Source: JAICND01 sp040905905
GTDB lineage: Bacteria > Actinomycetota > Acidimicrobiia > Spongiisociales > ZC4RG35
DNA: 64,000 nt
Reading direction: 5' to 3'
Assembly (NCBI GenBank): GCA_040905905.1
Contig: JBBDQN010000056.1
Location: 1-64,000 of the forward strand
A model generated the notes under the pieces. It did not search any database and was not told where the DNA came from. It saw only the letters and a list, made by a program, of their open reading frames with translations. Position numbers and translations under genes: made by a program. Of the stretch, positions 58,383 to 64,000 are shown piece by piece. Each line of letters starts with the position of its first letter. Within the stretch, counting starts at the first letter, position 1.

Positions 58383-60388
58383 GCCGGCGGGTTGGCTTTC
58401 TGCCATCGTTCGATGGCCCCGAGCATGTGCTCCCAGCGGACCTCCCGTGCCTGGGTGTGTTCGCGGAGGGCCGCCAGCGCAGCTTCGCGGAGGGTCCCGG
58501 CGAGATCCGCCATCGACATCCCTTCGGTGACCTCGGCGATGCGGGACTTGTCGACGTCGAGTGCGAAGGGGACGTCGGAGAGATCCAGTAGCGCTTTGCG
58601 CGCTGTCACATCGGGAAGACCCAACTCGATCTGGATCTCGAATCTGCCCGCCCGCAATAGAGCGGGGTCGATGAGGTCGCGGCGATTGGTGGCCCCAATC
58701 ACCGACACCTCACCCCGGGAGGTAACGCCGTCCATTTCGGTCAGCAGGGCTGCCACCACCGAGTCAGTGACGTTGGTAGTCGAGCGTCCCCTGATCGGAG
58801 CCAGCGCGTCGATCTCGTCGAAGAAAATGATCGAGGGAGCCGCGGCCCGCGCCCGGGAGAAAACCTCGCGTACGCCTCGTTCCGACTCACCGACGTATTT
58901 GTCGAGCAGCTCGGCGCCCTTTACGGGAAAAAAGGCGGCCCCGGCTTCGTGCGCCAGCGCCCGGATGACAAAGGTCTTGCCGGTCCCCGGTGGTCCATAA
59001 AGAAGGATGCCGCGGGGCGGGTCGATACCCATCGCGGTGAAGCGGTCGGGGTCGGTGACAGGCCACACCACCGACTCCACCAGGCGCTGTTTGACCTCGT
59101 CGAGGTTGGCGACTCTCTCGAAGCCGTAGTTGGGCATCTCCCCCAGCGATAACGAACCAAGGGAAGGGGTGGTCTCCTCGATGGCTCCGAGAACGTGTTC
59201 TGTGGTGAGTTTTCCTCCCCGGCGGGCCAGCACCGACGAGGCGTGGATCACCGCGGCCACGACATCGGCTCCGCTGAAGCCAGCTGAGCGGGCAGCGAGG
59301 AGATCGAAGTCGATGGTCTCGGCCGGTACACGAGCAAGGGACGCCTGGAACAAGAGGCGTCGCCGATCGAGATCGGGAGGAGGGATGGCCAGGGAACGGG
59401 GGAGAAGTGGATTACCGACCAACGCCGGGTCGAGGTTGGCCCGGGAGGTGATCCCGAGCACGCATGCCAATCCGGGTTTCCCGGCGATGGCGTCGAGGAA
59501 CCACCGGAGAATGGCTCCGACCTGGGTGCGAAAGGGAGCGAGACCTTCTTCGCCGGCGACCGCTTCAAGTCGATCGACGAAGATCACCTGGGGAGGGGTT
59601 CCGGTCTTCACGGCGGCGTCGAGTAGATCGAGCAGTCGTTCAGGTTTGAAGACCCGGTCAACCAGGATTTCGTGGACCCTCGCAGCGGAAGCTTCGGCCG
59701 CCGCCGCCACCAGTTCCGACTTGCCGCATCCATGGGGTCCTTCCAGCAGCACTCCCGCCACCCTGGGTAACCCCCAGGCGGATGGAAGGTTCTTGGGCGA
59801 GGTCAACAACGAGAGCCACCCTGTCAATAGGTCGAGTTCGGCATCGAGGCCTGCCAACAGAGCTTCCGAGGTGGTAGGACCGGTGGTCGTCTCTGCGACG
59901 TCCTCCGATGTGGGGTCCGCTTCCGACGCCTCGGCAGCGGCTCCCTTCTCGACGAACCTGGTGGCGGCTCCGACCAGACCGGCGGCGCCAGGTTCGACCC
60001 GGGCGACCACGATCTCGGCCGGGGCGCTCTGGCCGAGGTAGGAGCCATCGATACTGACCCGGTCGCCGTCGGATATCGGTCGCCCCTGCAGGGCCCGAAC
60101 CAGGATCTTGGGTTCGGCTGGCAGTTCACCGGTGTCGACTTCGACGAGGGAGAGCGATCCCAGGACAGCCCTGGTGGCGTCCACCTGGGCACCCTCGGCC
60201 ACCCCGGAGTTGGCGAGAGTTATCGGGCCGAGCAGCAGAGCGGTGCTCTCTTTGGTCTCGCCCCCCTGGACGAGGACGTGGGTGCGTCCAACTTTGAGGA
60301 CACCGCCAAAGGGAAGCCCGAGAGCCTTGAGAAGGGTGCCGTCGGCGCGCGCCACCGGATCGGAGCCTGGACGAACGACGAATCGCAT
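58379..60388 (-). CDS. CDC48/VCP-type double AAA+ ATPase
   Basis: A 669-residue protein. The N-terminal VCP-like double-psi barrel (residues 1-145) precedes two AAA modules. D1 has Walker A GPHGCGKS (217-224) but its Walker B reads VIFVDRLEAV, with Arg273 in place of the catalytic Glu. D2 is canonical: GPPGTGKT (465-472), IIFFDEIDALAP (520-531), NRRDLIDPALLRAGRFE. Such proteins unfold or remodel client proteins. D1 likely binds ATP without hydrolysing it. Actinobacterial relatives are known (for example Msm0858). ATG 60388. Confidence 0.9.
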   Translation of the reverse strand: MRFVVRPGSDPVARADGTLLKALGLPFGGVLKVGRTHVLVQGGETKESTALLLGPITLANSGVAEGAQVDATRAVLGSLSLVEVDTGELPAEPKILVRALQGRPISDGDRVSIDGSYLGQSAPAEIVVARVEPGAAGLVGAATRFVEKGAAAEASEADPTSEDVAETTTGPTTSEALLAGLDAELDLLTGWLSLLTSPKNLPSAWGLPRVAGVLLEGPHGCGKSELVAAAAEASAARVHEILVDRVFKPERLLDLLDAAVKTGTPPQVIFVDRLEAVAGEEGLAPFRTQVGAILRWFLDAIAGKPGLACVLGITSRANLDPALVGNPLLPRSLAIPPPDLDRRRLLFQASLARVPAETIDFDLLAARSAGFSGADVVAAVIHASSVLARRGGKLTTEHVLGAIEETTPSLGSLSLGEMPNYGFERVANLDEVKQRLVESVVWPVTDPDRFTAMGIDPPRGILLYGPPGTGKTFVIRALAHEAGAAFFPVKGAELLDKYVGESERGVREVFSRARAAAPSIIFFDEIDALAPIRGRSTTNVTDSVVAALLTEMDGVTSRGEVSVIGATNRRDLIDPALLRAGRFEIQIELGLPDVTARKALLDLSDVPFALDVDKSRIAEVTEGMSMADLAGTLREAALAALREHTQAREVRWEHMLGAIERWQKANPPA

Positions 60389-60407
60389 CGGAGCCGGATG
60401 GTAGGAG

Positions 60408-62030
60408 TCAGGCTGCCGTGAGCTGTCGCGGGGGAAACGCAGGGAGCGCCAATGGGCCGGTGCACTCTTTCACGATCACCGTTCCCGTACTCAACCATCT
60501 CCAGATGAGGCGGGCTTCCTCAGCGATCGCAACCGTGGGGGGGATGGGGGGAGGAGCCGGAAGCGGTTGGGATGAAAAGAGCGGGATGGAACTGCTGCGG
60601 GGCCACACAGCCGCCAGGACCCCGTTTTCGACAACAACTGTGTCGCCGTCGACCCCCTCGAGTTCGAGCCGCCCGGCGTCGCCCAAGGCCCTCCAAGCCA
60701 GACGATGTTCGAGAGCCCGGGCGAGCGCGCTGTGACGGTCGCGAGTGACTGCTGCCTCTTCGAAGCGTCGTTCGTTGGCGAGCCGCCGCATGCGCAGCTC
60801 GAGGGGCTCGAGGAGCAACGATGGTCGGTGATCGGCTGCCTCGACAACATCTGCCACGATTCGGTGATAGTCGGTCGGGTTGCTGGTCCCGTCGCACGGA
60901 CAGCTAGCGACACCCAGTTGCGCCGGGGCGCATGGCGCCGAACGGCTGCCCGCCCCACCCCGACAGCGCCGCAGCAGGGTGGCGTCCCAAATAGCCTCCA
61001 TGACCAGGTCGGCGGCGGACTTGGTGCGGAAAGGGCCCAGCCACAAGAGTCCATCTTTGGAGAGCTTGTGCGCCTGACTCAGGCGGGGAAATCGTTCGGA
61101 CGTGAGCTTCAGATAGACCTGCCGGCGCGGCGGCCGGGAGCGCTGGTTGAAGCGGGGTCGGTGGGCATGAATCAATCTAAGTTCGGTGATCTCTGCCTCC
61201 AGCGAGTTGGCGCAGACCCGGTGGTCGATGGAATCGAGTTGACGCATCAAGTCGCCGACGCGTCGGCGCTGGTCACCATAGAAGTAACTACGGACCCGGG
61301 TCCTCAAGTTGGTCGCCTTCCCTACGTAGATCACATTCCCGTCCCGATCCCGGAACAGATAGACACCGGGTCGGCGGGGGAGGCGATCGGTGAGAGCGAT
61401 TTTGGAGTAGTAGGGGGCGCCCCGGGCCGTTGGTAGAGCAACCAGATCGTCGAGACCCGTCACGCCCAATGAACCAGCGCTCTCCAGAAGAGCGTGGAAA
61501 ACGTGAGCCGTAGCCCGGGCGTCGGCCAGCGCCCGATGATTGGGAGTATGGGGCGAAGCGAAGTGGGCTGCCAGGGTGGCAAGGGTCAGATCACGAACGT
61601 CGGGCCGGACCAGGCGTCTGGCCAGCCCAACGGTGTCGATCGCAGTGGAACCAGGGGACGGGTAACCGAGGCGGAGAGCCGCAGCGCGGAGAAACGAGAG
61701 ATCGAAGCGGACGTTGTGGCCCACCACAACTGAATCTCCGCAAAATTCGAGAAACGCGGGTAGCACCGCTTCGATCGCTGGAGCCGCCCGCACCATGGCG
61801 GTCGTGATGCCGGTCAATACCGTGATAAAGGGGGGAATCCCGGTCCCGGGATCGACCAAGGTCGCAAATTCCCCTACCAGCTCCCCACCCCGGTATTTGA
61901 CGGCACCTATCTCGGTGATCTCGCAGTCGCGGGGTGATCCACCGGTAGTTTCCAGATCGACGACACAGAAGGTGACTTCATAGAGGGGAGTGCCCAGATC
62001 GTCGAAAGTGAGTTGGGGTTGACCGGCCAC
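60408..62030 (-). CDS. DEDD exonuclease fused to a GIY-YIG (UvrC-like) nuclease
   Basis: A 540-residue protein. Residues 15-180 form a DnaQ-type DEDDh 3'-5' exonuclease (CVVDLETTGGSPRDCEITEI, VVGHNVRFDLSFLRAAALRL, HRALADARATAHVF). Residues 215-300 form a GIY-YIG domain (RRPGVYLFRDRDGNVIYVGK, ATNLRTRVRSYF), followed by UvrC-like sequence with Cys-rich CPC and a UVR-like motif (RRLANERRFEEAAVTRDRHS). The UvrC RNase H domain is absent. M. tuberculosis Rv2191 has the same plan. GTG 62030 lies 9 nt after the -10 box of a LexA-type promoter, so the message is near leaderless. Confidence 0.92.
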   Translation of the reverse strand: MAGQPQLTFDDLGTPLYEVTFCVVDLETTGGSPRDCEITEIGAVKYRGGELVGEFATLVDPGTGIPPFITVLTGITTAMVRAAPAIEAVLPAFLEFCGDSVVVGHNVRFDLSFLRAAALRLGYPSPGSTAIDTVGLARRLVRPDVRDLTLATLAAHFASPHTPNHRALADARATAHVFHALLESAGSLGVTGLDDLVALPTARGAPYYSKIALTDRLPRRPGVYLFRDRDGNVIYVGKATNLRTRVRSYFYGDQRRRVGDLMRQLDSIDHRVCANSLEAEITELRLIHAHRPRFNQRSRPPRRQVYLKLTSERFPRLSQAHKLSKDGLLWLGPFRTKSAADLVMEAIWDATLLRRCRGGAGSRSAPCAPAQLGVASCPCDGTSNPTDYHRIVADVVEAADHRPSLLLEPLELRMRRLANERRFEEAAVTRDRHSALARALEHRLAWRALGDAGRLELEGVDGDTVVVENGVLAAVWPRSSSIPLFSSQPLPAPPPIPPTVAIAEEARLIWRWLSTGTVIVKECTGPLALPAFPPRQLTAA

Positions 62031-62039
62031 TACCGGACT

Positions 62040-62069
62040 AAACTAGGACGAACGTATGTTCGCTGTCAA
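62040..62069 (-). promoter_or_regulatory. SOS-regulated promoter: LexA box inside a -35/-10 pair
   Basis: On the minus strand TTGACA (62069-62064) and TAGTTT (62045-62040) are 18 nt apart. The spacer contains CGAAC-ATAC-GTTCG (62049-62062), matching the actinobacterial SOS box TCGAAC-N4-GTTCGA apart from the outermost bases. Binding there would block RNA polymerase. It drives the DEDD/GIY-YIG gene and overlaps the 3' end of the SpoU gene. Confidence 0.8.
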
Positions 62070-62830
62070 CGACCCGCTGAACGCTGTCGGATGGCTTCGA
62101 ACAAGAGGATGGCGGCAGCAGTGGCGGCGTTCAGCGAGTCGACCGCTCCGGCCATGGGAATCTGGATGCGAGACACGGCAGTCTCCAGCCAGGTCGAGGA
62201 AAGCCCGGTGTGCTCGGAGCCGATCACCAAAGCAATTGGCCGGGTCAGGTCGAGGCTCCAAGGTGGGACGCCGTCGTGGGCAACCGCCGCCGCCACCACG
62301 ATGTCGTGATTATGCAGCCATGACTTAGCTTGACCGGAAGTTGTCTGGGCTACCGGCACGCTGAAAAGCGAACCCACCGATGCCCGGACTACGTTGGGAT
62401 TGGTCATATCGGTGGCGGCATCGGCCACGAGAAGAGCGGCACCGGTGGCAGCAGCCGAGCGCAACATGGCTCCCAGGTTGCCGGGCTTTTCTATGGACTC
62501 CGTCACTAGAACTAGCTGTGGCGCCGCAGGGTTGAATGACTCCAGATCGAAAGTGGGGCGCCGGGCCACGGCTACCACCCCATCCCGGCCGTAAGCGATT
62601 TTGGCGAATGCGACCGGTCCGAGTACGAGTTCGGCCATCCCCGACACCGTCCAGGCCGGCTTCTCCACTCCCTCCAGGATGAACAAGTGCTCGATGATGA
62701 TCCCAGCCTGTATTGCTCTGTCGATTTCCCTATGACCTTCGATCAAGAACAATCCAGATCGTTCTCTTTCCGATCGGTTGCGGAGGGCAGCAGCCGCCTT
62801 GACGCGAGCGTTGGCCGGCGAGGTGATCAC
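62066..62830 (-). CDS. SpoU/TrmH family RNA 2'-O-methyltransferase
   Basis: A 254-residue SPOUT methyltransferase. The N-terminal substrate-binding part has GLFLIEGHREIDRAIQAGI. The knot domain carries motif 1 VLVTESIEKPGNLGAMLRSA, motif 2 ALVIGSEHTGLSSTW and motif 3 IPMAGAVDSLNAATAAAIL, with the catalytic Arg in MLRSAAATGA. It probably methylates rRNA or tRNA ribose. GTG 62830 is chosen because the family begins with VITSPANARVKAA; longer versions overlap the ECF gene. Confidence 0.9.
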   Translation of the reverse strand: MITSPANARVKAAAALRNRSERERSGLFLIEGHREIDRAIQAGIIIEHLFILEGVEKPAWTVSGMAELVLGPVAFAKIAYGRDGVVAVARRPTFDLESFNPAAPQLVLVTESIEKPGNLGAMLRSAAATGAALLVADAATDMTNPNVVRASVGSLFSVPVAQTTSGQAKSWLHNHDIVVAAAVAHDGVPPWSLDLTRPIALVIGSEHTGLSSTWLETAVSRIQIPMAGAVDSLNAATAAAILLFEAIRQRSAGR

Positions 62831-62844
62831 CGGTGGACCGGCGC

Positions 62845-63429
62845 CTATTTCTCTTCGCCCCGGGTATAGACCTCCTCGAGACGCTGGCGGGCTCGGTGAC
62901 AAGCCACTCTCACGGTTCCGACCGTTGCACCCAGCCGGCTGCCGATGTCGTCATAGCTCATTCCTTCGACTTCGCGCAACCAGAGCAACTGGCGATCGCG
63001 GGTGCTCAGTTGGCTCATCGCGATCCGGATGCGGGCGTGTTCCTCGCTGATGATCGCCGTTTCTTCGGGAGTCGCCGGGGAAACTTCGGCATCGACGGGT
63101 CGGGGCACCCGTCGTTTGCGAAAGGTCGTGCGCAGGCGATTGCGAGCAATGGCCCAAAACCATGCTTCGAATGCCTGGGGAGAGCGGAGCCGGGCTATCG
63201 ATATGACCACCTCCAGCGACGATTCCGCCGCCAGATCTTCTGCCTCGTGCCTGTTTAATCCGATGCCCACAAAAAAACCGACCATGCGGGGGTAGCCGTC
63301 GGTCAGGATGCCATGCAAGGCATGGCGATCACCACTCACCGCGGCCTGAACCGCGCTTAGTGGTGGAGGCCAGGAAGCGGAAACGTTTCGGGTCACCCGA
63401 TGGCCGGTCCCCACCGGCCGCTCATCCAT
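62845..63429 (-). CDS. ECF-type RNA polymerase sigma factor
   Basis: A 194-residue group 4 sigma factor. Region 2 has YPRMVGFFVGIGLNRHEAED, LAAESSLEVVISIARLRSPQ and WFWAIARNRLRTTFRKRR. Region 4 has MSQLSTRDRQLLWLREVEGM, then SYDDIGSRLGATVGTVRVAC. ATG 63429. It starts 9 nt after the DUF5667 gene upstream, which may be its envelope-side partner, and is followed after 14 nt by the SpoU methyltransferase. Confidence 0.9.
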   Translation of the reverse strand: MDERPVGTGHRVTRNVSASWPPPLSAVQAAVSGDRHALHGILTDGYPRMVGFFVGIGLNRHEAEDLAAESSLEVVISIARLRSPQAFEAWFWAIARNRLRTTFRKRRVPRPVDAEVSPATPEETAIISEEHARIRIAMSQLSTRDRQLLWLREVEGMSYDDIGSRLGATVGTVRVACHRARQRLEEVYTRGEEK

Positions 63430-63438
63430 ACCAACAGG

Positions 63439-64000
63439 TTACGGCTGACGGCCCCTGCTGTTGGGGTTTCTTGGCGCCGTGTTCGACGGAGAGTCGTCGG
63501 ACGGTCCGCCGCCGTGATCGGAGCCGGGGTTGTCGGGGCGTCCGTGGCCCTGACCCTGGCCGTTGCCCTGACCGGGGTTTTCCGTGGGTCCCTGTCCCTG
63601 GCTGAGGGACCGGGCCAGGTCGGCCACACGCTTGGCCTGTTCACGCACCGCTTCGATCGCTGCCTGGCGACTATCAGAATCTTTGGCCGACTCGTGGACC
63701 ACCCTGGCCAGCGAGACCAGGTCCTCAGTCAATGCCTTCAACTCCGAGTTCGAGGCGGCTGGCTCTCCGACGTCATCCGTGAAAGGACCCAGGCCGGAAG
63801 GGATATTGAGTTCTTCCAACGCCTCTTCGACAGCTTGGAGGGCAGCATCGTTGTGGCCTCTGGCGAGCAACACCTCGGCCTCCCTCAACCGCTCACTAGC
63901 GTGACTCTCCACTCCCAGCAGGTCCCCTACCTGTTCATAAGCCCGTTTGAGTCCATATAGAGCGTCACCTGGAACCGCAGAATCGGAGGCAGCCGCCAAG
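63439..64000 (-). CDS. DUF5667-type protein, 5' end beyond window
   Basis: The last 187 or so residues of a protein whose start lies past the right edge. It begins mid-domain with SAVPGDALYGLKRAYEQVGD, the DUF5667 signature, then helical SERLREAEVLLARGHNDAAL and an extended low-complexity Gly/Gln/Pro tail (GQGPTENPGQGNGQGQGHGR). DUF5667 proteins of Actinobacteria usually have one transmembrane helix before this domain and sit beside ECF sigma factors, as here. Confidence 0.75.
   Translation of the reverse strand, partial: LAAASDSAVPGDALYGLKRAYEQVGDLLGVESHASERLREAEVLLARGHNDAALQAVEEALEELNIPSGLGPFTDDVGEPAASNSELKALTEDLVSLARVVHESAKDSDSRQAAIEAVREQAKRVADLARSLSQGQGPTENPGQGNGQGQGHGRPDNPGSDHGGGPSDDSPSNTAPRNPNSRGRQP

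Noticed and set aside
1..64000. CRISPR arrays, rRNA, replication origin, phage or IS transposase genes
   Set aside because: No regularly spaced repeats, rRNA sequence, DnaA-box cluster, integrase or transposase reading frame was seen in the window.

Overview
The window is a high-GC, densely packed bacterial chromosome segment, almost certainly from an actinobacterium. The evidence is gene order. The block mfd, SurA-like lipoprotein, mazG, eno, ftsB/divIC-like, DUF501, ppx, tRNA-Leu is the arrangement I know from Mycobacterium (mfd-mazG-lpqU-eno-ftsB-DUF501-ppx). The order cysteine desulfurase, mnmA, ligA, gatC, gatA, gatB also follows an actinobacterial backbone, here split by inserted cassettes. 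DUF222/HNH proteins, a TlpA-Lgt pair and GTG/TTG starts with 4-bp overlaps fit too. Acidimicrobiia or a related uncultured lineage is plausible but not proven. A 10-N run at 47854-47863 shows this is a draft scaffold.

Layout. 1-3.3 kb (minus): a TPR-type protein cut by the left edge, a secreted protein with an ECF-type promoter motif, a possible ADP-ribosyltransferase-like protein and a DinB protein. 3.4-6.9 kb: a membrane protein, a VapBC45-like toxin-antitoxin pair, a DUF222/HNH protein and a Phd/PIN toxin-antitoxin pair. 6.9-16.6 kb: a CDF transporter and the mfd-to-ppx housekeeping block, ending in tRNA-Leu(TAA). 16.6-25.3 kb: isocitrate dehydrogenase kinase/phosphatase (aceK) starting 4 nt after the tRNA, a class III cyclase, a MoxR-DUF58-DUF4129 operon and a GNAT/ADP-forming acyl-CoA ligase fusion. 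25.3-30.1 kb: enoyl-CoA hydratase, purine permease, SRPBCC protein, cysteine desulfurase and mnmA. 30.1-36.7 kb: an ECF sigma/anti-sigma pair driving an unusual ABC exporter with two paralogous permeases that carry large extracytoplasmic domains.

36.7-43.3 kb: mazEF, ligA, a DUF3105 lipoprotein and dapC-dapD-dapE (lysine/diaminopimelate synthesis by the succinylase route). 43.3-48.4 kb (minus): a six-gene overlapping operon with two ECF sigma factors, two membrane anti-sigma-like proteins, a small membrane protein and a degenerate GH57-like protein. 48.4-53.2 kb: a secreted FixH-like protein, a cytochrome c, gatCAB and a HAD phosphatase. 53.2-56.2 kb (minus): ABC exporter, Lgt-like protein, TlpA-like thioredoxin. 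56.2-57.9 kb: a lipoprotein gene, its decayed tandem copy, a 38-residue Lys-rich protein missed by length cut-offs, and a DUF222 relic interrupted by a 158-bp MITE-like element. 57.9-64 kb: an SRPBCC protein, a CDC48-type AAA protein, a DEDD exonuclease/GIY-YIG protein under a textbook LexA-controlled promoter, a SpoU methyltransferase, an ECF sigma factor and a DUF5667 protein cut by the right edge.

The strongest new signal is a bipartite motif, GGAACC-N14-GGTGTA. It occurs three times exactly: twice back-to-back between the ECF sigma operon and the FixH-like/cytochrome c pair, and once 46 kb away in front of the secreted protein at 1141-1653. It looks like the promoter of an autoregulated ECF regulon. 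Other points of interest are the tRNA-aceK junction, the ABC exporter family and the SOS box.
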